NCBI RefSeq assembly: GCF_022695595.1
Contig: NZ_CP074380.1
Span: forward strand, 6,392,001-6,456,000
DNA from: Streptomyces sp. MST-110588
Lineage (GTDB): Bacteria > Actinomycetota > Actinomycetes > Streptomycetales > Streptomycetaceae
Direction of reading: 5' to 3'
DNA: 64,000 nt
Shown here: positions 35,879 to 45,329 of the stretch, in pieces
How positions within the stretch are numbered: position 1 is the stretch's first letter
How the letters are laid out: each line of letters begins with the position of its first letter
Notes under the pieces: generated by a model
Database searches by the model: none
What the model was told of the DNA's origin: nothing
The model's input: only the letters and a program-made list of their open reading frames with translations
Program-made: the position numbers and the translations under genes

Positions 35879-36826
35879 GTGTTGGATCCCCAGGGTTTGT
35901 ACGAATGGGAGCCGAGCGGGCTCGCGGAGGCCGAGGCGATCACCGCCGGCGACTCCGCGGGGCTGGTGCTGCTGTATCACTTCGACGGCTACATCGACGC
36001 GGGCGAGACCGGCGACCAGATCGTCGAACGCCTGCTGGACGGTCTCACACACCGGGTCGTCGCCCGTTTCGACCACGACCGGCTCGTGGACTACCGCGCG
36101 CGCCGGCCGCTGCTGACTTTCAAGAACCACCGCTGGACCGCGTACGAGACCCCGGGCATCGAACTGCGCCTGGTCCAGGACACCACCGGCGCGCCGTTCC
36201 TGCTGCTGTCCGGCCCCGAGCCGGACGTGGAGTGGGAGCGCTTCGCCGTCGCCGTACGGCAGATGGTCGAGCGGTTGGGCGTACGGCTGTCGGTGAACTT
36301 CCACGGGATTCCGATGGGCGTCCCGCACACCCGTCCCGTAGGGATCACCCCGCACGGCAACCGCACCGACCTGATGCCCGGTCACGGCAGCTTCTTCGAC
36401 GAGGCGCAGGTCCCGGGGAGCGCGGAGGCGCTGATCGAGTACCGGCTCGCGGAGGCGGGACACGATGTACTGGGGGTGGCCGCGCATGTGCCGCACTACG
36501 TCGCCCGGTCCCCGTACCCGGACGCGGCGCTGACGGTGCTGGAGGCGGTGACGGCGGCCACCGGGCTCGTTCTGCCGGCCGCCGCGCACTCCCTGCGTAC
36601 GGAAGCGCTGCGTACGCAGGAGGAGATCGAGCGGCAGATCTCCGAGGGGGACGAGGAACTGGTCGCGCTGGTCAGCGGGCTGGAGCATCAGTACGACGCG
36701 GTGGCGGGCGCGGAGAGCCGCGGAAACCTCGTCGCCGAGCCGGTGGAACTGCCGTCGGCGGACGAGATCGGCCGGGAATTCGAACGCTTCCTGGCGGAGC
36801 GCGAGGGCGAGAGCGGCAGCTCTTGA
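35879..36826 (+). CDS. PAC2 family (proteasome assembly chaperone-like) protein
   Basis: 315 aa from GTG 35879 with GAGGAGGAG upstream. PAC2 family signatures are [41 protein letters not shown], and [19 protein letters not shown]. In eukaryotes PAC2 helps proteasome assembly. Actinobacterial homologues are conserved but uncharacterised, and Streptomyces does have 20S proteasomes. A Gln/Glu-rich C-terminal helix ends the protein. coaE starts 56 bases downstream on the same strand. Confidence 0.9.
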   Translation: MLDPQGLYEWEPSGLAEAEAITAGDSAGLVLLYHFDGYIDAGETGDQIVERLLDGLTHRVVARFDHDRLVDYRARRPLLTFKNHRWTAYETPGIELRLVQDTTGAPFLLLSGPEPDVEWERFAVAVRQMVERLGVRLSVNFHGIPMGVPHTRPVGITPHGNRTDLMPGHGSFFDEAQVPGSAEALIEYRLAEAGHDVLGVAAHVPHYVARSPYPDAALTVLEAVTAATGLVLPAAAHSLRTEALRTQEEIERQISEGDEELVALVSGLEHQYDAVAGAESRGNLVAEPVELPSADEIGREFERFLAEREGESGSS

Positions 36827-36882
36827 TCCACTGCCCGACTGCCGAACCTCCTCTTGGGTGGAGGACCGTATAGCGTGGACCC

Positions 36883-37473
36883 ATGGTGAAGGTGGGGCTT
36901 ACGGGCGGAATCGGCGCGGGCAAGAGCGAGGTGTCCCGGCTGCTGTCGTCGTACGGTGCGGTGATCGTCGACGCCGACAAGATCGCGCGTGAGGTGGTGG
37001 AGCCGGGAACACCGGGACTGGCGGCCGTCGTCGCCGAGTTCGGTACGGACGTCCTGACGGCGGACGGTTCCCTGGACCGGCCGAAGCTGGGCGCCATCGT
37101 CTTCGGGGACCCGCGCAGACTCCAGGCGCTCAACGCGATCGTGCATCCGCTGGTCGGCGCCCGCTCGGCGGAGCTGGAGGCGGCGGCCGGGCCGGACGCG
37201 GTGGTGGTGCACGACGTACCGCTGCTGACGGAGAACGGCCTGGCCCGGCTGTACGACCTGGTGGTGGTCGTCGATGCCGCACCGCAGACGCAACTGGACC
37301 GTTTGGTACGGCTGCGCGGGATGACGGAGGACGAGGCCAGGGCCCGTATGAAGGCCCAGGCGACCCGCGAACAGCGCCGCGCGATCGCCGACCTGGTGAT
37401 CGACAACGACGGCCCGCTGGAATCCCTGGAGCCCCAAGTGCGCGCCGTGTGGGAGCAGTTGCGCAACCGCTGA
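36883..37473 (+). CDS. coaE: Dephospho-CoA kinase
   Basis: Last step of coenzyme A synthesis: ATP phosphorylates the 3' hydroxyl of dephospho-CoA. 196 aa, typical length. P-loop [34 protein letters not shown] (substrate region), and [11 protein letters not shown] with [19 protein letters not shown]. Many actinobacterial CoaE carry a C-terminal UPF0157 domain; this one does not. It lies between the PAC2 gene and the TPR gene and near rpsA, as in other Streptomyces. Confidence 0.96.
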   Translation: MVKVGLTGGIGAGKSEVSRLLSSYGAVIVDADKIAREVVEPGTPGLAAVVAEFGTDVLTADGSLDRPKLGAIVFGDPRRLQALNAIVHPLVGARSAELEAAAGPDAVVVHDVPLLTENGLARLYDLVVVVDAAPQTQLDRLVRLRGMTEDEARARMKAQATREQRRAIADLVIDNDGPLESLEPQVRAVWEQLRNR

Positions 37474-37773
37474 CGTACGCCGAATTTCCTGTGAACCGGC
37501 CGACGTACGAGCCGTTGGCGGGGGAGCGGGACAGGCGGGCGCCGTTGGCCGGGTATCGCGGAAATCCGGAACGGTAGTCTCCCGCCGTGCACCCGCATCA
37601 CCGCGTACCCACACGGCCTCACAACCCTCACCGAACCGGCACGTGATGCACCGCCTCCCGCCACGGGTGCGGGGAATGCGAACGAAGAGACAGTTGTTGT
37701 CTTCCACATAACGCCCGAAGAACGGGCGCAGCCAGGCGTGCCCGTAAAGCGTGTGCCTGGAGAGGAGGAGACC
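37474..37773. other. Intergenic region coaE-TPR gene
   Basis: 300 bases with no coding-like frame. An AT-richer stretch AGACAGTTGTTGTCTTCCACATAACG at about 37687-37713 is the best place for a promoter of the TPR gene, but the boxes are not spaced normally. GCCCGAAGAACGGGC at about 37713-37727 is a small hairpin in the presumed leader. Confidence 0.4.
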
Positions 37774-38157
37774 GTGTCCGAGCGCAGCCCCGAGACACAC
37801 GTCATCGACTTCCGTGCGGCGGAACAGTTGCTGGCCGCCCGTGACCCGCGCGGCGCCGTACGCCTTCTGGACAAGGTCATCGCCGCACACCCCGAGAACA
37901 CCGCGGCCCGCCTCCTGCGCGCCCGGGCCTTCTTCCTCGCCGCCCAACTACGCGCGGCGGAACTGGAGTTCCAGATCGTCCTGGAGCGCGAGCCGGACAA
38001 CGCCTTCGCCTACTTCGCCCTCGGGCGCACCCTGGAACGCGCCGGCCGCCCCGAAGAAGCCCGACGCAACTTCCGGCTCGCCGCAGCACTCGACCCGCGC
38101 CCCGAATTCATCCAGGCCGCCTGCTTCACCCCCACCGAACCCCCCACCCTCGAATAA
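37774..38157 (+). CDS. Tetratricopeptide repeat protein
   Basis: 127 aa from GTG 37774 directly after GGAGAGGAGGAG; an in-frame upstream GTG (37738) is less likely. Two to three TPR units: HVIDFRAAEQLLAARDPRGAVRLLDKVIAAHPEN, ARLLRARAFFLAAQLRAAELEFQIVLEREPDN, and FAYFALGRTLERAGRPEEARRNFRLAAALDPR. It is a small protein-interaction scaffold with unknown partner, conserved next to coaE in Streptomyces. A strongly C-rich untranslated tract follows immediately. Confidence 0.9.
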   Translation: MSERSPETHVIDFRAAEQLLAARDPRGAVRLLDKVIAAHPENTAARLLRARAFFLAAQLRAAELEFQIVLEREPDNAFAYFALGRTLERAGRPEEARRNFRLAAALDPRPEFIQAACFTPTEPPTLE

Positions 38158-38640
38158 CCTCATCCCATCCGGCCCCGCCCGGCCCCGGCCCCCGCACCCC
38201 CAGCGTTCTCAGCCCACCCCCGCTCGAACGCCCGCCCCCGCCACTTCCCAGCCCCCGAGAACAAGCAACCCTCGCCCCACACCACCCTCCCCAACGCGGC
38301 TTGGCCGGCTCTCTCGCCCACCGACAGGCACACAACACCCACCGCCCTCAGCCCAAAGCCCTCCGCGCGTCAACCGGCCCCTCCCGCCCCACCCCAAACC
38401 CACCCCAACGAACCCACCTCAGCCCCAACGCCCCACTAAAACCCCTCCACCTCCCACCCACGGCCCGCCTCCACCCGAGACCTGCCCCACAAACGTCACT
38501 TCTTCCCCTTCTCTCTTCCCCCCCAGGGGCCCGCCCCCCACCCACCCCTCCACCACCACCCCAACGCGCCCACATCCCAAGCAGAACGCTCGGCACGCTC
38601 CCACCGGCCGCTCCCACGCGCCCTTCCGTCGGCCGGGCCG
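38158..38640 (+). other. C-rich, G-poor tract: candidate Rho-dependent termination zone
   Basis: About 450 bases directly after the TPR gene where the plus strand has far more C than G; some 60-base lines hold over 30 C and only about 3 G. An RNA read from the plus strand would be an unstructured, C-rich, G-poor run, the classic rut-site bubble that loads Rho. The minus strand is G-rich with many GGGG runs. No protein-like frame is present; apparent open frames are composition artefacts. Confidence 0.6.
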
Positions 38641-38646
38641 CGCCGC

Positions 38647-38716
38647 ACCGGCCGCACCGCACCGGCCGCACCGCACCGGCCGCGCCGCACCGGCCGCGCC
38701 GCACCGGCCGCGCCGC
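38647..38716. repeat. 14-bp minisatellite, 5 copies
   Basis: Five contiguous units of ACCGGCCGC(A/G)CCGC, the first two with A and the last three with G, plus a degenerate unit just before. It ends five bases before the next, different satellite. Confidence 0.95.
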
Positions 38717-38721
38717 GCGCC

Positions 38722-38801
38722 ACGCGCCCACGCGCCCACGCGCCCACGCGCCCACGCGCCCACGCGCCCACGCGCCCACGCGCCCACGCGCCCACGCGCC
38801 C
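38722..38801. repeat. 8-bp minisatellite (ACGCGCCC)10
   Basis: Ten perfect head-to-tail copies of ACGCGCCC, ending in a partial ACG. The unit is not a multiple of three, so it cannot be a stable coding repeat. It sits 22 bases from the stop of the convergent DUF6343 gene. Confidence 0.97.
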
Positions 38802-38823
38802 ACGTTTCAGGCTGTGCTTACCA

Positions 38824-39114
38824 CTATCTGCGGCGGTTTTTGCCGTCTTCTTCCTTCGGGGCGTGGGCGGGTTCGTACGGTGGGACGTCCCGCCCCGGCT
38901 GGTAGTGCGGCCCCTGGCGGATGTGGCGTATCACGATGACCAAGTCGACAGCCGCCACCACAGCCACCAGCGCACACGCCGCGGCCCATCCGGGGCGCCC
39001 GGCCACCGAGAAGGCCGCCGCTCCGGCCGCGGCCCACACCAGTCCCCACAGTGCCAGCACGCGCCGCATTCTCAGCGGGCTGCGCGCCTGCAACGGCTCG
39101 TTCCCCGTACGCAT
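38824..39114 (-). CDS. DUF6343 family small membrane protein
   Basis: 96 aa. ATG 39114, with GGAGGAG upstream, gives MRTGNEPLQARSPLRMRRVLALWGL. Two hydrophobic helices (about 18-38 and 44-62) are followed by the conserved soluble tail VIRHIRQGPHYQPGRDVPPYEP and a Lys/Arg-rich end. This is the DUF6343 pattern of streptomycetes; function unknown. Confidence 0.85.
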   Translation of the reverse strand: MRTGNEPLQARSPLRMRRVLALWGLVWAAAGAAAFSVAGRPGWAAACALVAVVAAVDLVIVIRHIRQGPHYQPGRDVPPYEPAHAPKEEDGKNRRR

Positions 39115-39370
39115 CGCAACGCATCTCCTCCTCTCCAGGGTCCTCCCTGTCGGCGAACTCGTCATCTGCTCCTTCCGGCCGCAGGCCGCCGACCCTGGTG
39201 GGCCTGGTCGTCCTGGTGAGATCGGTGGGCCCGGTGGGTCCGGTGCCGTGTCTGCAATCCGGCCGGCGGGCGTCGCCGACGCTGGTTGCGTGTCCGTGGC
39301 CGGGGCTTGTCGGTGCTGTCTGCCATGGCTCGTGGGAGAGCTCGGGGACTGGTGCCGTACACCCCGCCTT

Positions 39371-41059
39371 TCAGCACGCTGACGGCGTCCCGGAAGCCTT
39401 GATCGCCTCCTTCGCCCTTGGCGTTCTTGGTGGTGCGCCGGGCCGGGCGGCGCCGCCTGCTCTGGGGTCTCCGGCCGGGTGGCTGTTGATCCACGACAGT
39501 CCACCGACGTCGAGCCGCAGACGGGCCCGGGTCACCGCCACGTAGGCGAGGCGCGCCTCGTCGGGATCGATGGGGCCGGGAAGCGGTTGTCCGTCCTCGC
39601 CCACTTCGTCCAGGTCATCGGGCGCGGTGAAGTCCTCCGCGATACGTACGGTGGGCCACTCCCGCCCCTTGGCACGGTGTGCCGTCGAGACCGTCACCTC
39701 CGCCGCCCCCTCGTCGACCAGCTTGCCCAGGGCCTCCAGAACGGCCTCCGTGCCGTGGTCATCCACCAGTTGCACCAAGGGCAGCAGATCGCGTCCGGAC
39801 GGGTCTCGCTCCGCGTACTCCCGCAGTTCCTCCCAGGAGTCGAAGAGCAACAGCTCGGGGTGGGACGTCCGACAGCCTGACCGCAGGTCGTGTGCGGCCC
39901 GCGCAAGCGCGCCCAGCGTCCCGCCGCCGCCTACCAGGGCCACCCGGCGGCCCTTCTCCAGCAGCCTTATGACCTCCACCATCGCGCCGGCGTTCGATCG
40001 GCACACCACCGCGTCCGCGTCCGGCGTGGCGCCCACCTCGGTCGTCAGCAGCGGTGAGCCGTTGAGGCGGATCGGGGCGTCGATGACCGACAGCCAGCGG
40101 TTGGCCTCCTCGGCCAGTGCCGGGCCGAAGCGGAAGGACTGGGAGAGGCTGAGCTGTCTGCCGTCGAACCCCGTCATGACATCGCGCGCTCCCCGCCACC
40201 CGTAGATGGCTTGCGCCGAGTCGCCGACCAGGACGAGCTGTGCGTGTCCGCGCTGTGCGACGAAGACCTGCTCCACCACCGGGTTGGTGTCCTGCGCCTC
40301 GTCCAGGAGCAGGAAGTCCGCCGCGATGACCGGCTTGTCCAGCGCCCACATCTTCAGATAGTGGTCGTGCTCGAAGCGGACCACTCCCTGCTCCGTGCGC
40401 CGCAGGTCCGCCCACGCCTTGTGCGCGTACGGCAGTACGAGCTGGGCCAACTGCGCGTGCGAGGCGTCCGACTCGGCGCCGCGCAGCCGCGGTACGTGCT
40501 GGGCCGTGATGCTCTCGTCCGCGGACTGGCAGAACCGGGTCACCGTGCGCAGCGCGGTGAAGGACAGAGCCCTGCTGGTCACCTTGCGCGCCCCGATGCG
40601 CACGCTCATCCCGGCGTCGATGCCGAGCGCCTCGCCGGTCTTCCAGCCCGCCCGCCGAGGGGCGCTCAGGCGGTGCCGGTACCGCTTTCCCACGGCCGCG
40701 TACGCGAGGGCGTGTGCGGTGCCGCACGCCACTTGAGGTGGGAAACGCCGGGCGGCGTCACGCGCGATCGTTCTGTTGAAGGCGAGATATCGGCCGTGGC
40801 GCATCTCCTCGGGCGGATCCGGGGGAGGGGGCTGGCCCTGCTGCCCGTACGGCGGCTGCCCATGCCCGCGTTCCGGTCTCCGGGGTCGTGTGCAGTGGGC
40901 GAGCATGGACAGTGTCGTGGTTTTGCCCGTGCCGGCGCCGGCCTGGATGACGAGGTGGTCACCCGCCCGGAATGCTTCCGTGGCGGCGATCTGCTCGGCG
41001 GTCGGAACCTTCGGGGCGTGGGAGGTGCCGGGGGCGGGGTGAGTGATTGTCGCGGACAT
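39371..41059 (-). CDS. UvrD/REP-type superfamily 1 helicase
   Basis: 562 aa. ATG 41059 follows AAGGAGCAG; an upstream start 11 codons earlier is less likely. Motif I is IQAGAGTGKTTTLSML, II LLLDEAQDTNP, III LVGDSAQAIYGWRGA, IV LSQSFRFG, V VSTAHRAKGREWPTVRI and VI LAYVAVTRARLRLD. At 562 aa it lacks the large 1B/2B insertions of UvrD and PcrA, so it is a compact helicase of the type often seen in mobile or defence islands. A Pro/Gln-rich loop (about residues 67-85) follows motif Ia. It is alone on its strand and divergent from an unknown gene. Confidence 0.9.
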   Translation of the reverse strand: MSATITHPAPGTSHAPKVPTAEQIAATEAFRAGDHLVIQAGAGTGKTTTLSMLAHCTRPRRPERGHGQPPYGQQGQPPPPDPPEEMRHGRYLAFNRTIARDAARRFPPQVACGTAHALAYAAVGKRYRHRLSAPRRAGWKTGEALGIDAGMSVRIGARKVTSRALSFTALRTVTRFCQSADESITAQHVPRLRGAESDASHAQLAQLVLPYAHKAWADLRRTEQGVVRFEHDHYLKMWALDKPVIAADFLLLDEAQDTNPVVEQVFVAQRGHAQLVLVGDSAQAIYGWRGARDVMTGFDGRQLSLSQSFRFGPALAEEANRWLSVIDAPIRLNGSPLLTTEVGATPDADAVVCRSNAGAMVEVIRLLEKGRRVALVGGGGTLGALARAAHDLRSGCRTSHPELLLFDSWEELREYAERDPSGRDLLPLVQLVDDHGTEAVLEALGKLVDEGAAEVTVSTAHRAKGREWPTVRIAEDFTAPDDLDEVGEDGQPLPGPIDPDEARLAYVAVTRARLRLDVGGLSWINSHPAGDPRAGGAARPGAPPRTPRAKEAIKASGTPSAC

Positions 41060-41156
41060 GAGCTGCTCCTTGCCGGGTGCTGTCGCTGTCACGCTGCGTG
41101 ACGAGTGGCTTCACGCTAGCCCTTTCCGCGGAATCTGTCCGCCTGCCTCCGCGGCC

Positions 41157-41165
41157 TGTGGATAA
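41157..41165 (-). other. Isolated DnaA-box-like sequence
   Basis: TTATCCACA on the minus strand, a perfect E. coli-type DnaA box, in the 231-base divergent region between the UvrD-like gene and the next gene. Only one copy is visible, so this is not an origin. Confidence 0.3.
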
Positions 41166-41290
41166 CTTTCGCCGAGGCCCGCCGCGCACCGGCCGAAGGG
41201 CGTTGTCAGTGCCGTCTGCTTCCATCGTTTTCACGCGCAATCGCGGCGGTCCGACGCCGCACGCGGCGGACGGCAGGGGGCAGGAAAGAC

Positions 41291-41953
41291 ATGGGCTTCA
41301 CCTCGGCGTGGCTGATCACTTCGCATGACGACGACTTCATCCGCGACCTGGAACCGCGGATGCGTGAGCTGATCGACACGGCTCGGGCCCTGCCCGCCTC
41401 GCGTGCGGGATGGGAGCGCTGGGCGGCCGAGCCCCTGCCGGACTGGCGGAGCTGGTACCGAAACGGCGGCGGGGGCGATCAGGCCGTCCGGGAACAGGCC
41501 GACCGGGTCCGGGAACGGGCCGAGTCCTTCTTCGGCCTCACGAGCGCCGGACAGTTCGACGAGCTGTACGACGGCCGAGGCCCCGACGACGACTTCTCCG
41601 TCATGACCGACGTGTGGGGCCGGCATGACGAGCAGGTGAGGCCCTTCGCCGCCGTCCACTCCAAGGAATACCCGGTCGCGGCGCTCTTCCACGCCCTCGG
41701 CAGCCGCCGGGCCGCTCTCATACCGGGCTGGCTGGGGACCTTCCTCCTCTCCGCGGAGCAGGTGCGCGAGAGCCTTCCGCGGATCGAGGCGGCCTTCTCC
41801 TTCTCCGACGAGGAACGCGCCCTGGCCGAGGAGCAGATCTGGCTGGACGAGGACCCCGGGCAAGAAGGGGTGCTGGATGGCCCGCCGCGCTGCTGGCGCC
41901 AGGCGGCGGCACACGGGCTGGGGCTGTGCGGGGTCTACGTCCACATCTATTGA
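41291..41953 (+). CDS. Hypothetical protein (220 aa)
   Basis: I do not recognise this family with confidence. The protein starts MGFTSAWLITSHDDDFIRDLEPRM and ends GLGLCGVYVHIY. It is soluble, acidic and Trp/Arg-rich, with no signal peptide or membrane helix. The central VHSKEYPVAALFHALGSRRAALIPGWLGTFLLSAEQV and the following LDEDPGQEGVLDGPPRCWRQAAAHG look structured; the layout is loosely like DUF1877 proteins. It sits between the UvrD-like gene (divergent) and the SNF2 gene (same strand, about 190 bases downstream), so it may belong to the same accessory block. Confidence 0.7.
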   Translation: MGFTSAWLITSHDDDFIRDLEPRMRELIDTARALPASRAGWERWAAEPLPDWRSWYRNGGGGDQAVREQADRVRERAESFFGLTSAGQFDELYDGRGPDDDFSVMTDVWGRHDEQVRPFAAVHSKEYPVAALFHALGSRRAALIPGWLGTFLLSAEQVRESLPRIEAAFSFSDEERALAEEQIWLDEDPGQEGVLDGPPRCWRQAAAHGLGLCGVYVHIY

Positions 41954-42140
41954 ACCGGTGTACCGGCCGTCGGGCCGCGACCTGGCGGAGTCGCTTGTGC
42001 GCGCGGGGCCGGCCGGCGGTGCGCGAGCACGATCAGGAACAGGAGGGGCGGTGCGTACGACCGTAGACTCGCAGGTCGGGGCGGGACGAACGAGCCGGGC
42101 GGCAGCACCGGCCTTTGACGGACAGACGCGTGAGGGCAGC

Positions 42141-45100
42141 ATGGTGAGGCGGGAGGAGACGGCGGCGGGGGCGCATCCGCCCCTCGGCGGCACGCCCCCG
42201 CATGGCCTGCCCGCCGACCGTGCCTCCGGGGGGCCGGGGCAGGCCGCTCTGGTGCGCTGTGCCGCGGTGTTCCTGCCCGCCGACCCGCCGCGCGCCGGCG
42301 AGATCGCGTTCTGGCGGCCTGACGGCGGCCCGTTGCCGTACAACGATGCCTACGCGGACGATGCCTACGCGGTCGGTATGGGTGCGGACAGTCCCTCCGC
42401 CTCGAAGTCGTACGCGGTCGGGGCAGTCGATGGAGGTGACGGCCCGGTGGGGGCGACGCGGCTCACGGTGGCGCGTCGCCACGGCAACGGGGCTCGCAGC
42501 CGTACCGTCCCCGCCGTCGTGCTGTCCATCGCTGACGCCGTCCCGCTGCTGGCCCGGGCCCGGCACGACCCGGCGGCGCACCCTGCCACCGCCTGCTGGG
42601 GCGCCGCGGCCCTGCACGCGCTGCACCTCGCCGCCCGCGGGCGGCTGCTGCCCGGCCTGACCGTCCAGGACACCGACGCCTGGCGCGCCGGCCCACTGGA
42701 TCCCGAGGACATCGCCCACCTGCGCGCCATCGCCGCGGCCCTGCCCGCCGAGGGGTACGCCGTTCCGCTCCCCGGCAGCCGCCCGCTGCGCCTTCCCGAC
42801 CCGGGGGCCTTGGTGCGCGCCCTGGTGGACGCCGTGATCGACGCTCTGCCGCGTACTCCCGCGGCGGCGGATGTGGCCGGTACCCCGTTCGCCGCGCGCG
42901 GCCCGCAGTATCTGCCCCAAGCGCGGGAGTGGGCCGCCGAGGTCGCGGCAGGAGTCGACGCGGGCGTACGGCTGTCACTGCGCCTGGATCTGGACCCGGA
43001 CCGGCTCTTCGACTTCCGGGAGGGAGAGACGGACCCCGGGGCGGGCTTGGGGACCGGCTTGGGGACGGACGCCAGGAGCCACGACGGCGATGACGGCGTG
43101 GCTGAGGAGCATGACGGCATCCATGACGGCATCCGTGACGGGCGTGACGGCATGGGCGACGAGCATGACGGACCGAGCGATCTGTACGGCACAGAGCTTG
43201 CGGGCAGCGGGCGCGGGGGAGGCGGCGGTGCGCAGGAGCGCAGTGCGGCGGCCGTCGTCCTTCAGGTGCAGAGCCTCACGGACTCGACCCTCATCAGTGA
43301 CGCCCGGGACCTGTGGGAGGGCGAGGGCCCCGACCACTTCGGGCCGCGGGCCCGCGTCGACACCCTGCTCGCCCTGCGCCGCGCCTCCCGCGTCTGGCCG
43401 CCGCTCGCCCGCCTCCTGGAGCGGGCGGTCCCCGACGTGCTGCCGCTCACCGAAGAGGAGCTGTACGAGCTGCTGGGCGAGGCCACACCGCGCCTGAACG
43501 CCGCCGGGGTCGCCGTCCACTGGCCCAGGGAGCTGGCGCGCGGGCTGACCGCCGCGGCCGTTCTACGCCCGGCGCCCGGCTCGGCCGCCGACGGCTTCGG
43601 TTTCTTCGACACCGACCGGCTCGCGCAGTTCCGCTGGCAGGTGGCGCTGGACGGGCAGCCGCTCACCGAGGCGGAGATGGACGCGCTCGCCGAGGCGCAT
43701 CGCCCCGTCGTACGGCTGCGGGACCGGTGGACGCTGGTCGACCCGGCGCTCGTCCGCAAGGCCCGTAAGCGCGAACTGGGCTACCTGGACCCGGTCGACG
43801 CCCTCGCCGTCACACTCAGCGGTACGGCGGAGGTCGACGGCGAACAGGTCGACGTCGTACCCGTAGGGGCCCTAGCCGTCCTCCGTACCCGTCTGACCGG
43901 CGACGTCCGGCCGCTGCCGCAGCCCGCCGGACTGCGCGCCACCCTGCGTGACTACCAGCTCCGTGGCCTGGCCTGGCTGGACTTGATGACCTCCCTGGGC
44001 CTGGGCGGCTGCCTCGCCGACGACATGGGGCTGGGCAAGACCGTCACCGTCATCGCCCTGTACCTCCACCGGCGACCCACCGCTCCCGTGCTGGTGGTCT
44101 GCCCGGCGTCCCTCCTCGGCAACTGGCAGCGGGAGATCGAACGCTTCGCCCCTGGCGTCCCCGTACGCCGTTTCCACGGTGCCGGCCGCAGCCTGGAGGA
44201 CCTGACCGCAGGCTTCGTCCTGACCACGTACGGCACGATGCGTACGAGCGCCGCAGAACTGGCCGGCCGCTCCTGGGCGTGGGTCGTCGCCGACGAGGCA
44301 CAGCACGTCAAGAACGCCCGGTCCTCGACCGCCAGGGCACTGCGCGACATCAAGGCGCCCGCCCGGATCGCCCTCACCGGCACGCCCGTGGAGAACAATC
44401 TCTCCGAGCTGTGGGCCCTCATGGACTGGACCACTCCCGGGCTCCTCGGATCCCTGAAAACCTTCCGCGCCCTGCACGCACGGGAGGTCGAGGGCGGCGA
44501 GGACCCGGATGCGGCTCGGCGACTGGCCCGGCTGGTCCGCCCCTTCATCCTGCGGCGCAAGAAATCCGATCCCGGCATCGCCCCCGAACTGCCGCCCAAG
44601 ACCGAGACCGACCACCCGGTGGCGCTCGGCCGCGAACAGGCCGCGCTCTACGAGGCGGTGGTGCGCGAAACACTCGCCCGGATCGGGGCCGCCGAAGGCA
44701 TCGCCCGCCGCGGCCTGGTGATGAAGCTGCTCACCGCCCTCAAACAGATCTGCAACCACCCCGCGCAGTACCTCAAAGAAACCGCCCCGGGCCTGGCCGC
44801 CCGCTCCGGCAAGCTCGAACTGCTCGACGAACTCCTCGACACGATCCTCGCGGAGGGCGGGGCGACGCTGATCTTCACCCAGTATGTGGAGATGGCGCGG
44901 CTGCTCGAAAAGCACCTCGCCGTCCGAGGTGTCCCGCACCAGCTCCTGCACGGCGGTACACCCGTCGGGCAGCGCGAGAAGATGGTCGACCGCTTCCAGT
45001 CGGGGCAGGTCCCCGTCTTCCTGCTCTCCCTGAAGGCGGCGGGTACGGGCCTGAACCTCACCCGCGCCGGGCACGTCATCCACTACGACCGGTGGTGGAA

Positions 45101-45329
45101 TCCCGCCGTGGAGGAACAGGCGACGGACCGCGCGTACCGCATCGGGCAGACCCAGCCCGTACAGGTACACCGCCTCATCGCCGAAGGCACGGTCGAGGAC
45201 AACATCGCCGAACTGCTGAGCGCCAAGCGGGCCCTGGCCGATTCGGTCCTCTCCGGCGGGGACGCCGCACTGACCGAGCTGACCGATGAGCAACTCGCCG
45301 ACCTGGTCTCCCTCAGGAGGCCCGCATGA
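42141..45329 (+). CDS. SNF2-family DEAD/DEAH helicase (RapA/HepA-like)
   Basis: 1062 aa from ATG 42141 (GAGGG upstream); a GTG at 42051 with AGGAGGGG is an alternative start. The C-terminal half holds a full SWI2/SNF2 ATPase: LADDMGLGKTVTVIAL (I), LVVCPASLLGNW (Ia), VVADEAQHVKN (II), ALTGTPVENNLSELW (III), then FTQYVEMARLLEKHL (IV), LSLKAAGTGLNLTRAGHVIHYDRWWNPAVEEQATDRAYRIGQ (V/VI). The N-terminal 500 residues are the SNF2_N-associated bacterial domain plus an Asp/His-rich repeat insert (43080-43190, HDG/RDG units). Its TGA overlaps the ATG of the SWIM gene. Such pairs are thought to remodel nucleoprotein or act in repair. Confidence 0.9.
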   Translation: MVRREETAAGAHPPLGGTPPHGLPADRASGGPGQAALVRCAAVFLPADPPRAGEIAFWRPDGGPLPYNDAYADDAYAVGMGADSPSASKSYAVGAVDGGDGPVGATRLTVARRHGNGARSRTVPAVVLSIADAVPLLARARHDPAAHPATACWGAAALHALHLAARGRLLPGLTVQDTDAWRAGPLDPEDIAHLRAIAAALPAEGYAVPLPGSRPLRLPDPGALVRALVDAVIDALPRTPAAADVAGTPFAARGPQYLPQAREWAAEVAAGVDAGVRLSLRLDLDPDRLFDFREGETDPGAGLGTGLGTDARSHDGDDGVAEEHDGIHDGIRDGRDGMGDEHDGPSDLYGTELAGSGRGGGGGAQERSAAAVVLQVQSLTDSTLISDARDLWEGEGPDHFGPRARVDTLLALRRASRVWPPLARLLERAVPDVLPLTEEELYELLGEATPRLNAAGVAVHWPRELARGLTAAAVLRPAPGSAADGFGFFDTDRLAQFRWQVALDGQPLTEAEMDALAEAHRPVVRLRDRWTLVDPALVRKARKRELGYLDPVDALAVTLSGTAEVDGEQVDVVPVGALAVLRTRLTGDVRPLPQPAGLRATLRDYQLRGLAWLDLMTSLGLGGCLADDMGLGKTVTVIALYLHRRPTAPVLVVCPASLLGNWQREIERFAPGVPVRRFHGAGRSLEDLTAGFVLTTYGTMRTSAAELAGRSWAWVVADEAQHVKNARSSTARALRDIKAPARIALTGTPVENNLSELWALMDWTTPGLLGSLKTFRALHAREVEGGEDPDAARRLARLVRPFILRRKKSDPGIAPELPPKTETDHPVALGREQAALYEAVVRETLARIGAAEGIARRGLVMKLLTALKQICNHPAQYLKETAPGLAARSGKLELLDELLDTILAEGGATLIFTQYVEMARLLEKHLAVRGVPHQLLHGGTPVGQREKMVDRFQSGQVPVFLLSLKAAGTGLNLTRAGHVIHYDRWWNPAVEEQATDRAYRIGQTQPVQVHRLIAEGTVEDNIAELLSAKRALADSVLSGGDAALTELTDEQLADLVSLRRPA

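Noticed and set aside
38158..38820. Long open frames over the C-rich tract and minisatellites
   Set aside because: They encode only Pro/Thr/Ala or GRVGAWAR-type repeats forced by composition, and the 8-bp unit cycles through all frames.
41157..41165. DnaA box
   Set aside because: A single perfect TTATCCACA is expected by chance in a genome this size; no cluster or dnaA/dnaN genes are nearby, so no origin.
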